From Histoplasma ohiense (lineage: Eukaryota; Ascomycota; Eurotiomycetes; Onygenales; Ajellomycetaceae), in contig JAEVHH010000006.1 of the NCBI GenBank assembly GCA_017607445.1, positions 806,001 to 870,000 of the forward strand: DNA of 64,000 nucleotides, read 5' to 3'. Position 1 is the first letter of the stretch; the number at the start of each line of letters is the position of its first letter. Below are positions 9,971-22,404 of this stretch, piece after piece. The position numbers and the translations under genes were made by a program. The notes beneath the pieces are model-generated. The model had not been told where the DNA came from. It ran no database searches and was given only the letters and a program-made list of their open reading frames with translations.

Positions 9971-12900
9971 ATGGCAGCAAAACTGCCCCTTTACCTTGCT
10001 AACTTTCTGTTCCCTCTGGCTATTTTGTTGTTCGCCAGCGGCTTCTTCCCCTATAAACCCTTTATTCCTGGCCTCGCGACATTTAGTGAAGATCTGAAGG
10101 ACATTCGGCCATTTGCCCCCTTTGACAGAGTCATATTCATGGTGGTCGATTCCTTAAGGAGGTAAATCGGGTCTTCCTTTTGCTTGGTGGACAGATTTCT
10201 CACTACAAATTAAACAAACAGCGATTTCGTCTATGCAAAGCACTCAGGCTTTACGTTTACTCGAGGGTCAGTGATATAATATTCCTCCAAATTGCAGGAT
10301 AGCTGTACATGTTGCCCTAACCATCCCATCAGGTTGATTGAATCTGGAGCTGCATTGCCCTTCACGGCCCATGCAGGCGCACCTACAGTCACAATGCCGC
10401 GGGTGAAGGCTATCACGACAGGCTCGGTGCCTTCATTTTTAGATGTGATTCTTAACCTTGCAGAAACAGATACGTCATCAACTCTCGTCAATCAGGATAC
10501 GTGGCTTGCCCAGCTGAGAGCTCGACCAGGTGGTCGTCTAGTCATGTATGGGGATGATACATGGCTCAAATTGTTCCCTGGGTTTTTTGATAGGCATGAT
10601 GGCACAACAAGCTTCTTTGTATCGGTTAGTTCAACCAAACAATTTCTCCAAGAACGTCTTTTTTTATAGAAGCCGAAATGGCTGATTTGGCTTGGATCTG
10701 TGATAGGATTTTGTTGAAGTGGATAATAATGTCACTCGTCATGTTCCCAAGGAGCTTATGATGGATGACTGGTCTTCAATGATTTTGCATTACCTTGGCT
10801 TGGACCACATTGGTCATAAATCGGGGCCGAACAGGTAAGACCTCTGTCAATTTCGACTTTTCTTCCATCAAACTAATATTGAGCTAGCGCCTATATGCTC
10901 CCCAAGCAGAAGGAAATGGACTCAGTTGTTAGGGATATATATAACGGCATGGAGAGCCAGGAGCACCTCTCATCCACTCTCCTCGTATTGTGCGGTGACC
11001 ATGGTATGAATGAGGCTGGGAATCATGGCGGCGCATCTCCAGGGGAGACTTCGCCAGCTCTCGTATTCATATCCCCACAAATCCGACAAATACAGAATCA
11101 AGAATCCTCCCTCGAGCCATCTTCAGGGGACTTCAAGTACTATCAATCAGTTGAACAGTCCGATATTGCTCCTACCCTAGCCGGATTGCTCGGATTTCCT
11201 ATACCCCTCAACAGTCTGGGTGTTTTCATACCACAATTTCTACCCATGTGGAAAAACGGTAAGTTAAAAAGGTCGTTGGTTCGTTGGTTGCAACAGTTGA
11301 CATTATGAAAGTGTACTGAATTCTTTATAGGTTTCGAGAGACTCGGTATTCTTATGGAAAATGCTAGGCAAATTCGTAATGTCGTTCGGACGACATTCCC
11401 CGCTTATGAATTCAGCGATTCCCTCAAGCCAGATGTATGCAAACCTACACCGAATATAAAACTCGCTTCACTTGAATGCAATTGGCAAAATGCATGGAAG
11501 TTGGCTAGTGCAGCCCGAGATCACAATGATCATTTCAAGGAAGCCGAAAATGCTCTGCTTACTTTTTGCAGATCTGCTCAAGACGTGATGAGTAGCGCAG
11601 CAAGTAACTACAACATGGAGAGGCTCTGCATTGGGATTTCCCTTGCTGCCTCGGCAGCTGTACTGTCCAGTGTTGTGTCCCTTGACGACATGTCGGGAGC
11701 TAAAGTATTTGCCCTCTTTATTGCCATAGCCTATGGTAGCATGATCTTCGGAAGCAGCTATGTGGAAGAGGAGCAGCAATTCTGGTACTGGATCCTCAGT
11801 GGCTGGACATTCTATCTCTACGCGAGGCGTAGCATTCATAATTGGATGAAAGGAAGTGGTGGAGATGGTGGAAAGGGTTCATCCATGGCAGTGCATATAT
11901 GGGGATGTATGGTCTTTGCTGTTTCGTCGAGAATTATGCGACGGTGGAATCAAACAGGTCAGAAATTTGCGGCAGAACCTGATATAGCGAAGACCTTCTT
12001 CCCAAGCTACACGAATGTTCTTTGGATATTGGTTCTCCTAACATACACGGATATCTGCCAAGGAATGGTGCGACGGACATCTTCAGCCGGAGCCGCGTCA
12101 TTCTCGCGGCTTTTCTTCCCTATATTAACCAGCTTCGCACTGCTGTTTAAGCTCAGCTTTACTGCAGCCGATTCCCCAGAACTACTTCAAAATGTCTTGA
12201 TATCCAGCCACCTAGTAGGAAGCATCACTGGTGTTTCCCTTATTACCCAGGCCAGACTCGTGTTCACTGGCATCGCCATCGCTCTGGTTTATGTGATATA
12301 TACTCACTTCCAAAAAAAACGAACTCTGAAAGCATTCCTCAAAATCGGGGGCAAGGATGGTCCACACTTGCCAAAACACCTGAATGGCACTCTTACCAGT
12401 GTGCGGTTCCCAGCAGACCTCCGCGACATTGTCAGCCTTATCCTCGTCACCCAATCAAGACCAACTAATATCCCACTCTACCTCATATTTCGCCTTCAAC
12501 ATTGGGCCCTCTCCTCCATGGAGCTATCTGGCAATGGGGTAACCATCACGTCGTTGATACTGCAATACGCAGCATTTTTCGCCATGGGTGGCTCCAACTC
12601 AATCGCCTCCGTCGACCTCTCAAACGCTTACAACGGCATCAGTGACTATAACGTTGTCGTCGTCGGCATCCTGACGTTTATAGGCAACTGGGCAGGCCCT
12701 ATTTGGTGGGTTTTCTCGACGAAATTGCTGTTTGTTAACGACGACAGGCGGACTTCGGTTATCAATCATCGCCATCGTAGCAGCCATGTGGCATTGCTGA
12801 CCTTCTTCGTCACGACAAGCCTGCTGGCGGTGATGGTGGCCTGCACCATGCTGCGGACTCATCTTTTCATATGGACAGTTTTTTCCCCTAAGTTTTTGTA

Positions 12901-12979
12901 TAGCATGGCTTGGAGTTTAGTACAGCATTTGGCTATCAACCTCCTCCTTGGAGAGGTCATATTAAAGTCAATTTATTAG
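9971..12979 (+). CDS. LAS21: GPI ethanolamine phosphate transferase 2 (GPI7/LAS21)
   Basis: ER membrane enzyme that adds ethanolamine phosphate to the second mannose of the GPI anchor precursor. The start at 9971 is favoured because it leads directly into a signal-anchor helix (LANFLFPLAILLFASGFF); an in-frame ATG lies four codons upstream at 9959. The alkaline-phosphatase-like lumenal domain shows VIFMVVDSLR, the nucleophile region GAPTVTMPRVKAITTG, MYGDDTW, GLDHIGH and CGDHGMNEAGNHGG, which together hold the metal and phosphate ligands. Introns fall after SLR, FTFTRG, TSFFVS, SGPN and MWKNG. The final exon (about 11330-12979) codes the multi-spanning C-terminal half with about ten hydrophobic segments. 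Length of roughly 850 residues fits the family. Confidence 0.94.
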
Positions 12980-13898
12980 ATAAGATTCACTTTTTGTAAG
13001 TTGTAACTATATAGAGAATACATGTATGTACAAAAATGAATGGCTTTGGTAATACAAATCTCCGATGTTGCACAGAATAGAAGACAATCCTCATTTTATC
13101 GTCTCTGAATACAAATAGAAGGGGGGGAGAAACCCTCAATTGTTCACCATTACAACCTTCTGAAAATATCATCAACCCTATCTCTATTCTGCTTCTTTTA
13201 TTTTGTTTTAATCTTTTTTTACTTCTGTTGAGCTGTCTTCTTCTCACTCTCATTCTCATTCAATTTCAGCAATAAGCTCTTCTATCTAGATTTCTCTATC
13301 AGTCTCAACTTTCATCTTTCTTCAATAGCATCTGAAATGAAACAGTCTCTTTTCTTCTCACTCTTTTCTTTCCACTCAATATCATTCTCTTTCTCTCTCT
13401 GTTTTTCTTTTTTCTTAAATGGAGTAGAGTCTGCTGTTAGTTTTGAGAGCTGTAACAATTTATTCATCATCTTCTCAATATCAATATCAATACTTTCATT
13501 ATAATTGATGAAAATAGTAGCAATGGCAGTGACTATAGCAATAATAGCTGATATTGAGCTATTATCAATGCTAATATCAGATTTTATAGTAAGTAGATAA
13601 GATTTCTCTTATATATAATAATCTTTACAGCCTGTATATAGTTATGTACCTACAGTGACGAAAGTAGTATGCCGACCGCAGTTCGGGTAGACTTACTAGA
13701 ATTTTGTCAGCAATGTGCGAGAAAAAGAAGCGATCCCTTTCGACATGTATATTTTCCGCTCTGATACAAAAGCCACAGCACGATTCTCACGAGAGGGACA
13801 AGGAATTCAACCGCGAGTGCTAAGATGGACGGTAATTAAACAGCAGCCCGTTGTTGGTACACTTTATATATATATATATTTAGTATGCGACTCTAGCA
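12980..13898. other. AT-rich convergent intergenic region
   Basis: Lies between the 3' ends of GPI7 (+) and the Trp-tRNA synthetase (-). 13150-13620 is very AT-rich, with long TTCTCTTTC-like pyrimidine runs and imperfect AATATCAAT repeats. It has almost no CpG, unlike adjacent genes, so it may be the remnant of a repeat. No coding region is supported. Confidence 0.5.
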
Positions 13899-15382
13899 TT
13901 ACGAAAGCCCCAGTGCATTTTTAACCGAACTCAGCGTAATATCGGCATTGTCCCTGGCAATTTTTGCACCATCTTCCGCAACTTTGTCAATGTAGCCAGA
14001 CGTGTTGTTCGTAAGTTCCAAATACCTTTCCCGGATCCCTTTCAAGTGCTTTGTGAGGGTGCTGGCCACATGCTCCTTGAAAGCCCGCATGCTCAGCCGC
14101 TGGTGTTCCCGCCCCATTTCTACAAAACTCCTGCTTCCATCTCCTCCCTGAACATGGCCGAGAATCTCAATAAGGTTAGAGACGCCGGGTCGCCTGGAAG
14201 GGTCATAGCTAATTCCCGGTTCAGAGTCTGTGAGGGCAAGTTTTATCTTTTGGTGGATGTCCTCCGCCGAGTCCGTGAGGAGAATTCGAGATCGGGGGTC
14301 ATTGTGTGATTTGGACATTTTCAACATTGGCTGCTTCAGCGACATAACTCTTTTCGCTGGGGCTGTTTTTGGTTCTTTCGTCAATATTTCCAAGTGTATA
14401 CACGTGCATGATTTATTGATGGATATCATGCTTACATATCAATGGAGCTGGCATGGTGAGCACTGGACCGTATAAGTGATTGAAACCGTTCGCCACTTCC
14501 CGCGTGAACTCAAGATGCTGCTTTTGATCTTCTCCTACGGGCACATCGGTTGCTCTGGTTTTTTTGTTATCGGTGCCAACTCTAGCATTGTTTGCCAGTG
14601 AATTTAAAAAAACAGCGCTCCCATACCTGTGTACTAGCACATCCGCCGCCTGCAGCACCGGGTAGGAAAATAGTCCCAGTTTAAGGCGCGACTTGGCGTC
14701 CGAATTTTCCAACGTAGATTCCTCAGGCAGTTGTAGTTTATTCTGCAAGAATTATTAGCGAAAGAGGCCAGCTGTGCCAACTCCTATAAGGGAACATTAC
14801 TCACTTTCCATTGCGTCATCCGTGATAAGTATCCCATCGAAGATATGGTGCTTAAGATCCACATCAATTCAGAGTGCGCTGGGACCTGGCTGTAGTTAGC
14901 TAGCAAGTAACCATATCACTTTCATTCGTTATCTTATATCGCTTCCCAATTAAAAGGAAAAAAGGTAAAGGGGAGAAACGCCGTACCGCAGACTGAAAAA
15001 AGACAGCGGATCGTTTCGGGTCAATCCCGACAGCTATCAATGTAGCCAACAGTTGTTTCCGCCGTTGTCGAAGAATTATAGGATCTTGCGGAATAGTGAG
15101 GGCATGGAGATCCACGATGGAAAATAACAATTTCGTAGGAGGAACAGCTTCATTTTGTAGTAGAACCCATTGCCTCAATGCTCCCAGGTAATTGCCCAAG
15201 TGAGGTTCTCCGGTAGGCTGGATACCAGAGAAAATGATGCGGTCATCAGATGTTGAGGCACTCGCATTCCGACGAGATTGTCGCGAACAAAGTGAATAGG
15301 AGGGGTTCAACCGTTGATATAATATCCTAGAGGCATTTCGCACGGAATATTCCGGATGTGCTCGTTGGAATATAGTGGTCAT
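13899..15382 (-). CDS. MSW1: Tryptophanyl-tRNA synthetase, mitochondrial
   Basis: Charges mitochondrial tRNA-Trp. The N-terminus is Arg/Ser-rich without acidic runs until about residue 46 (NASRILYQRLNPSYSLCSRQ), a good presequence. The class I HIGH-like motif is PTGEPHLGNYLGALRQW and the KMSKS motif is intact (MLKMSKSHNDPRSRI). Other family blocks are LQAADVLVHR, VPVGEDQKQHLEFTRE and GVSNLIEI. Exons: one from the start to about the SAVFFQSA segment, a short exon near 14806-14890 (SELMWILSTISSMGYLSRMTQW), 14627-about 14745, about 14450-14554, and the last to 13899. The intron 14555-14626 is 72 nt with no in-frame stop, so reading straight through adds 24 residues between HR and ATDVPVG; splicing restores the family pattern. 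Confidence 0.93.
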
Positions 15383-15739
15383 ATCTTAACTTTTGCGATC
15401 AACTGGAACTTTGCGAAGTTGCAGCTGGGTGTGTAATAAGAGGATTTCCATAACCTAAAATTGTCTCACGTGCACGTAGGATTCCTCAGGTTTCAGCAGA
15501 CATTTTGAACATATGTTCCGCAGTGATGGCCTAAACAGATACTATTTTCTTCTTTCCGGGTCCTATTTATAAACCAAGTAGTATGGAGTATTCTAAGGAT
15601 CATACATAGCATGTTTGGAGGGGGTGGGTGGGGAACATCAAGAAATTCGAGATAAAAAAGACTACATAAGGGTGAATCGAAGATATGGCTAAATGAGAGA
15701 CAAGCTTCATGCATGTAAAAAAAAAGAACATCCCAAAGT
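15383..15739. other. Intergenic region, Trp-tRNA synthetase promoter side
   Basis: Sits between the 5' end of the Trp-tRNA synthetase gene and the 3' end of RSM10, both on the minus strand. No coding region or repeat is supported. A GGAGGGGGTGGGTGGGG run near 15617 is the only notable sequence. Confidence 0.45.
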
Positions 15740-16783
15740 TCACCGGCTATTGTTATCCATAAACTTCCTCCTATCTACTAAATCAGTGACCGATTCCGCC
15801 TGCCCAGAGGCCTTCTTGCTGGAGCCAAAGTAGGAAAGTTTCGCCTCAATTGCACTATCCAACTCCGCAGCCGTCTCATCCATCAACTTCCCAATTCCTA
15901 AAATTACAACTTAATTAGAGATCCACTACACGTTATTGGCATATCTAGAAAAGGGTGGGTAAGCTTCATACCTATTGGGCTATGGTCCCAAACATTCGCC
16001 TTCATACCAACACCATGGAACGCATGTTTTCGAAGGAAGGCAAGCCATGTCTGAACGACATCAGGATGGCCATCCTTAATTTGAATAAGTCGACGAAGCG
16101 TTACTCTCTCGAAATTCTCCTGGGACTTCTTGTGAGCGAAATTGCTTTTCAGAACAGTCCAGCGTTCCGTGATTCGCGGGAGAGGTGTAGGTCCGAACGC
16201 GGGAAGATTCAGATAGTATGCCGCTCTGAGCGCGAAGTCGGCGAAAAACTCGACATGTCGTGCACTGTATGATCGGAGCTGGAGGTCACAGACCGGTAGG
16301 CCGAATTCCGCCTTACGTCGCAAAGGCTTTAGGTATACGGCTTGCACACTACGCGGTAATCGGAATTTGCTACCGATCTGGTCTAGTCTCTCCCCCCTAT
16401 AATAAAGTAAGCATGGGGTCTGAAAAAAACAGTGAAGAGGAGTTGGTATAGGCCGGTTACCATTCCTTCGGAGTGCCATCGAGAGGTGTAGAGGGTGTTC
16501 TGCCGGATAAAGGATAACCATTAGCCATTAGGAATTCAACATAAATTACACAACAACGACCTCGACCTTATTTCATTGGAGGCAACAGAAATGCTGTTCG
16601 GATCCTGTACACTGCGAGAACCATTCTCCCGAGCCGGCGGATGTGAGGTTGAAATTGGAAGAGAAAAATTTGAAATCTGCAGATACGTTAGTTGACCGAA
16701 CGATGCGGAGATAGATTCATACCACACACTTTTAGCCGCTTAGTGCTTCTCCATGTAGAACGCATGGCACTCGCAGAAAACAT
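15740..16783 (-). CDS. RSM10: Mitochondrial small ribosomal subunit protein uS10m (Rsm10)
   Basis: Structural protein of the mitochondrial 37S subunit. The S10 fold is clear: LPRSVQAVYLKPLRRKAEF, LRSYSARHVEFFADFALRAA, PLPRITERWTVLKSNF, KKSQENFERVTLRRLIQIKD and LRKHAFHGVGMKANVW. The N-terminal exon begins at 16781-16783 with MFSASAMRSTWRSTKRLK, Ser/Arg-rich and suited to mitochondrial import. It splices from a GTGTGT donor to the exon starting ISNFSLPIS. A later exon (TPSTPLDGTPKEW) joins in phase to GERLDQIGS. The last exon codes IGKLMDETAAELDSAIEAKL and ends in NNSR at 15740. The exon reading is mine by eye; the first intron is the least certain. Confidence 0.9.
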
Positions 16784-17302
16784 CGTGGGGAAGAAGGAAA
16801 TCCCCGAGCCCGATATATTCAAGGAGTTTGTACCTCTTGATGCCATTTGAATGCAACAGTGAAACGGGTTACATAAGCATATTGGGGCCAACTGCCCAAT
16901 CACAACTCCGAGAGGGAAACACTTCCTGATGCTAGCCGTCTGCGCTTATTTCGAGGTACCAGAAGCCCCACGGCTTAACGGTTTGAGGAAGGGAATACAT
17001 CAACATATTCTAGCGATCAATGGTGGGAGCAACAGAGAATCATCCTCGTACGTAAAATGGCCAATTTCCTACTAGCAATGGGAGTAACTGATTTGGTATC
17101 CTCTGTTGGACTCGCTGGCAGGGCTGATCTGGGTAAGCATATATTTAGATCCCTCTATCCTCAACTCCGGCCTCTCTCTCATCTATATCAAGAAAACGCC
17201 GCCGTCCAGCTACAAATCTGATCAGATTTTGCAGCTCACGCAAGAATACATTCATTGCCCTCCCTCTTCCTATCCTATAACATCCAATAGAGATTACAAA
17301 AC
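16784..17302. promoter_or_regulatory. Divergent promoter region of RSM10 and purine nucleoside phosphorylase
   Basis: About 520 nt between two head-to-head genes, so both promoters must lie here or overlap the leaders. No defined element could be assigned. A frame at 17106 overlaps the phosphorylase start in another register and has no family character. Confidence 0.45.
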
Positions 17303-18754
17303 ATGGGCGAGCGATCTATCTTTCAACAAGTGCAGGACACCTGTATCTACCTCCGTGAGCGTTTGCCAATCGAACTTCAAAAGCCAAGATTTGCGATTAT
17401 ATGTGGATCCGGCCTGGGTGGACTAGCAGCGTCAGTGAACAAGAGCCCAAGGGCTGAATTTGAGTATGGATCGATTCCACATTTTCCCATTTCAGCAGGT
17501 AAATTTTGGATCATTTTCTCCTTGTACATTGTTTTCTATCATTCTATTTCGAAAAGAAAGATAAAAATGGAAGAATACAATTTATCTGTAACCATCATCA
17601 TCATTGGATGTTAAGATGTGTTAAAATTCTTATGTAGTGCCTGGCCATGTCGGCAAACTCGTTTTCGGAACCCTCGGGGCAGATATTCCTGGAGTATTGA
17701 TGGTTGGCCGATCACAGTGAGTTTGTGCTCTCCAGAGAACGGTATTCGATTGGTATCTAATCGGCCTGGCAAAAGCTACTACGAAGGCCACACAGTCGAC
17801 AGAATCACGTTCCCTGTCCGGCTATTCAAACTACTAGGGATCGAAATGATTGTTGGTGAGAACTTTCTGACTTCTATTATTATAAATTGATAGTCCTTGT
17901 ACCGTAAAACTGAAACGCCCACATCCAAATGAAATCTAGTCACAAATGCGTCAGGGGCACTGAATCCTGAATACAAAGTTGGAGATATTGTCGTGCTGAA
18001 CGATGTATGATTCCGTTGCCTGTTGTGTAATAGGCAGATTCCCCCTCAAAAATGAGCTGACGCTGTGACAGCATATTTTCCTTGCTGGTCTTGCTGGAAC
18101 ACATCCACTCCGCGGTCCGAACGAAGAGGAATTTGGTGTTCGGTTTCCCTCTCTATCAGATGCGTATGATATTGGGCTTCGCAGGACTATCCACCACGCT
18201 TGGGGAAAAGTGATAGCAGCAGAAAATAAAAGGAGACTGCATGAGGGGGTGTACGCATTTGTTGGGGGACCAAGGTGAGATTTGCTGAGAATCGTTATAT
18301 ATATATATATATATTTATCGCGCATGTCCTAAATGCTATGCTAATCCGTGACAAGCTATGAGACAAGGGCTGAATGCCGACTGTTACGACAACTAGGCGC
18401 AGACCTCGTTGGGATGTCCACGGTCCCTGAGATCATAGTGGCAAGACACTGTGGAATCAAGGTACTCGCGCTAAGCCTGGTGACGAATAATGCAGTCCTG
18501 GCTCCCGTTCCACGTGGAGACGATAGACTTTTGCAAGGTTCGACGGCGGGAGAGCTAGACACCATAGTGGAGGAGGGCAAGGCCACACATGAAGAAGTGC
18601 TTGAGGCGGGGCGGCTTGCAGCTGTAGATATGCAGGTACTCGGTTGCAGCTTGTCCTTTTTTCGTCTCTTCCACAACTCTCAACTAATTTGACCTGCGGT
18701 TAGGCATTGGTACAGCAAGCTTTAGTGGACATTTTCGCCACCGGCGACAATTAA
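17303..18754 (+). CDS. PNP1: Purine nucleoside phosphorylase
   Basis: Cleaves inosine and guanosine with phosphate in purine salvage. Diagnostic blocks of the trimeric PNP/MTAP family appear in order: FAIICGSGLGGLA (phosphate site), VPGHVGKLVFGTLG, YYEGHTVDRITFPVRLFKLLG, TNASGALNPEYKVGDIVVLND, FLAGLAGTHPLRGPNEEEFG, VYAFVGGP spliced to SYETRAECR, GMSTVPEIIVARHCG, and ALSLVTNNA with the base-contact Asn. It has at least seven exons with short GT-AG introns; one intron near 18285-18355 contains a (TA)n run. The last exon codes ALVQQALVDIFATGDN and stops at 18752-18754. The start ATG at 17303 gives a normal N-terminus (MGERSIFQQVQDTC). Confidence 0.94.
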
Positions 18755-18894
18755 TGGGATTGTCGTTTATTCATCGATACAGCTTGATGTCGAATGTCGA
18801 CCGGGGTTGGATAATAAGGCATCCAGAGCGATAGGCGAATACTCGGCAAAGGGAGTTTATATTTAATATTTGAAGCGAAATCACCAAGAACATA

Positions 18895-19938
18895 TCAACC
18901 AAACTTGCTCCCTCTGGAACGTTTTGCTTTAATGGATTTGTAGTGGGCGGTCTTGCCGCTCGTTTTGGTGGCCTGGATTTCTTCATATTTTCGCCGGAAG
19001 CGGCCGCTCTCATGTTCGATCGCCAAAGCTTCTTCCACGAATGTACGTTTCCGTAGTTTCTTGGGAATCCGAGCGCTGAAGAACTCAGTGGGTCCTTCTA
19101 TGATGGTACCCACCTGAGAGTACTCGGGCGCCTTCGCTTTGCTGTTATCTTTTTTGTAATGCCGATGAGGGTCGAGTACCGGTCTCATTCGGAGCAGCTG
19201 GAGATCCCTTTTCATTTCTGCGGTGAGATTGGTCTTGGGCAAATCGAACCAGTTGGAACCTGCGGTTGGCTTTTCCTTTGGCTAATAATAGGAGTTAGTG
19301 CTTCCAACTCAAACTAACAAAGAAAATAATTGGGTGAAAAATGAGAGGCGAGTGGGAGTGCGGAGTGTTCAGAGTAACTATGAATAAAATGGCTTCCACA
19401 GAAGCAGCGTAGCCCAAGACGGACAAATAGACTGCATCAAGCACCTGAAGCGGTAAAATATCTTCATCATAACACTGTAATCGTCAAACTGCAAAATGCT
19501 AGGGATGAGGTGATGGAGTCGTGGGAATCGAAAAGAGCTGCCAAACCATTTTAATTTTAGAATTGGAGACCTGGGGAATTGAACGTATGGTTTCTGAGGA
19601 CTTTTTCTGTTCTGCAGTCACAGTCCGAGTCTGGTCAAAGGTAGCAACTTTGTCTTGTTCACGAATGTAAGACTGAACGGGTTGAGTAGAATCAAGGGTG
19701 GGAAGCCTACGCGGACACTATCAGCACCTGCACAACGAAATAAACGATCGGAAGACATATAACTATACCGCAAGAGAGATGATGAAGTTGCGGGCTCAGT
19801 TGAAGCAGGCTGAATGCAATTCCCTTGGGAAGTAGAACGAAGCCGTGCCTCTGCCGCCAGGAGCAGAGACTGAATCTGTTCATCTGACAAAATTCCGTCG
19901 TCCTCGTGGGAAGTAGGAGTGATAGTTCGCAGAGACAT
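18895..19938 (-). CDS. FCF2: Fcf2-type pre-rRNA processing protein
   Basis: Nucleolar factor of early pre-rRNA cleavage at the 18S side. The C-terminal exon carries the Fcf2 domain: NWFDLPKTNLTAEMKRDLQL, RPVLDPHRHYKK, then QVGTIIEGPTEFFSARIPKK, RKRTFVEEALA and a basic tail (KSIKAKRSRGSKFG). The first exon starts at 19936-19938 (MSLRTITPTSHEDDGILSDE) and probably donates at CTCTTGCG into an exon coding LPTLDSTQPVQSYIREQDKV, a block typical of the family N-terminus. The junctions between about 19300 and 19570 were not resolved. It is convergent with the phosphorylase gene, with only about 140 nt between stops. Confidence 0.87.
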
Positions 19939-22404
19939 GATGATAGGAAGATTTCAAATATCTTGCAGGGAGTGGCTGTTTTATCATTGATCCATTGTGA
20001 GAATAGTAGAATTGGTTTGCTAAAGAAATGGGACTTTTGTATTAGTTATTGGGCTTAAAAAAACTGTAAAGTTGTGGGAGGGAGCCTTTTAACTTTATAT
20101 GGCTTGATTGACCCTAGCGCGGAAACCAATATCTTGGCGCGGCTCTTGACTTCCTCCAACCCGTGGTTGGCAAACAAATATAACATCGAGTTGAAATTCT
20201 TGTTCTCATTCATGGTTAGTATTATCTTTTTCCTTTCTATGACCACATTCAACTAAGTGCCCGAAAAAGTCTTTTTGCATGGTTGATAAGAACTTGAACG
20301 TTAGGACATGATCAGGAATCCTTGTCTACTAATGCGAATGGAGTATCAAACTGTGTGAATGCATTTTTGGAAAAGATTGTGTTCAGTGGATCCTTAAAAA
20401 GGGGGAGGGAGGAAGGATATACTTACATCTATCCAAGAAAATCATAATTACAACGTCACAGAGGATTGCAAGGTTCTAAGGGTAGAAAAGGGGTTAAACT
20501 CTATTCATGTCTGTCAAGTTCTAACTTCTAACCATGTTCAACTACAGCCTGGATGCCAACGGCCGTCATCAGAGAAGTTAGCTAATATCGTCTTTTATGT
20601 ATATAGTTCCATCCGTCGATTCCACGGATCATACTTTATCCCGACATCCCGCGAATCCATGGTCAATGAGGATTTATCCCAAAGAGCTGAATTGTAGTGT
20701 CAGCCCCCGGAATCCTGCGTAGCTTTGTCGCAAATTCGACAAGACATCTATGTAGGTATTCATGGAAGCTGAAGCCCAAAGTGCTGCTGGCAACGACACC
20801 AGAAGTATGCATTGCCAACGTGTGTGTTCGGAAACCTGGTCGAGTGATGTGTCGGTACAGGGGAGATGGCAGTAAGCGTCTCGGGTATGATGACAGTCTC
20901 ACTTCCAGTTGGCTTGAAGATAAACTACTTATGAAAGCTACATCATACAATCTCAATATCCTAACTCGTCTTACTGGGCTTCTTTTTCAGTATAACAGCC
21001 ACCCTTTTTCTAACCTTTTTTTCAACGAAATTACATTATTTAGTTGCATTTCCCTTCCAGCTTGTTTTCATTGCAGGAGCCTTTGGCTGCCTGTTTCTGG
21101 GCATGGCATTTGACATGAGTGTTGGTGTGGCAGGATTATGCGCAAGCTGCGCAGTGGAAACTTCACGGTTGTTACTCCACATGCATGGTATTTTCCATGA
21201 AATGTGATAAATGATGGATCGAGGAAATTGTTTTCAGCTGAACTTGATATATACTGGGCACTTACACAAAATTATTAAAAACACCTATACAATCATGAAT
21301 GGCCTTTGCCATACCTGATGTGACTACTAGGAGCAATTGCACTGTTAAATAGTCATTAGATATATGTATATAGCAGGAGCTCCATGAACATGTAGCTGAG
21401 TGCCAGACGGAGCAATAAGCTCAGAAAAGCCAAGCTCTTAGATATTATATATATCATCAATATACATCATCACTAGATATCATCAATAGACATTATTGCA
21501 GATGAGGATTGTATGTTCATAAAGAAGATTCCAAATGGTACCAACGCATGGCATGGTAAGATGATTGAAGAGATGAAGATGATATGAAGTGATAATCTCA
21601 CTTATTATATATATACCATGGAAGGACAACATTGAAGTTCAGAGGACTCTGATACAGAGATGTCAGTCAATGAAGTGGAATATGATGTGGGAGCCTTCCT
21701 CAGCAAGAAGGTGAAAAGCAATTACTGACTGTTGACACAGTTGTTGATGAGCATGGCGTCAATATATATCATCATCAATATCACCATCGGTAGGCATCAT
21801 TTCAGATATCATCGCTAGATATCATCGATAGATATCATCAGTGGATATCGTTCATTCAAGCAGGTCAGTAGATAGATAGGCAGGTAGGCAGGCAGGCAGG
21901 CAGGCAGGTAGGTAGGTAGCTACTGATCTTGCTAGTAGCTCAATGTTCTATAAGCAAAATGAGTCAACGTGAATCATGTGACTGCGGATGTCACATGCTG
22001 AACAGAACAACGCCCGTGGACACCAACACGCAGGGTGGTCGAAATAATAGAGGTGCCAGCAGAGGCGCCAGCAACCAAACAGTTCCATCACCGCCCTCTG
22101 TCATCGCCTGTCTGTAGTCGCGTTTCACACTCACATTCAACTCGCATTTTTCCGGCTTCCCCGTCGCCAAAACTACCTCGTCATCATTCTCTTCTCTTCT
22201 TATATTAGCATTTTCCCTTCTTCTATCTCCATTCCCTTCCAATACACTTCTGCGTGAACTCCATTACCCTCTCTCTACATACAGCCTTCCACCAAGCATC
22301 CCAGCATCCTCGAATTTGTCCGCCTGAGTTTTAAACAGCCCGATAGACACTCCTCCGGATCCCAAAGCTCTTGTTCTTCCTCCTATTCCAGTAGATCCTC
22401 CTAG
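19939..22404. other. Long gene-poor interval upstream of HAP5
   Basis: About 2.5 kb with no supported gene. A 138-codon frame at 20697-21113 has no recognisable domain and is left out. 21440-21515 and 21765-21850 contain related ATATCATCA-type imperfect repeats; the second copy keeps several CpGs. 22000-22400 is CT-rich and is probably the promoter and leader of HAP5. Confidence 0.5.
21864..21922. repeat. GGCA/GGTA tetranucleotide microsatellite
   Basis: An uninterrupted series of AGGC and AGGT steps, visible as repeated GGCAGGCAGG and GGTAGGTAGG. It lies in the long intergenic interval before HAP5. No function is implied. Confidence 0.85.

Noticed and set aside
11468..11839. Minus-strand 123-codon frame inside GPI7
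   Set aside because: It is antisense to a clearly coding exon with conserved membrane segments and is a shadow frame.
20697..21113. 138-codon open frame in the long intergenic region
   Set aside because: It has no recognisable motif, an unbalanced residue composition with scattered Cys/Arg, and no splice-linked neighbours. It is compatible with chance.
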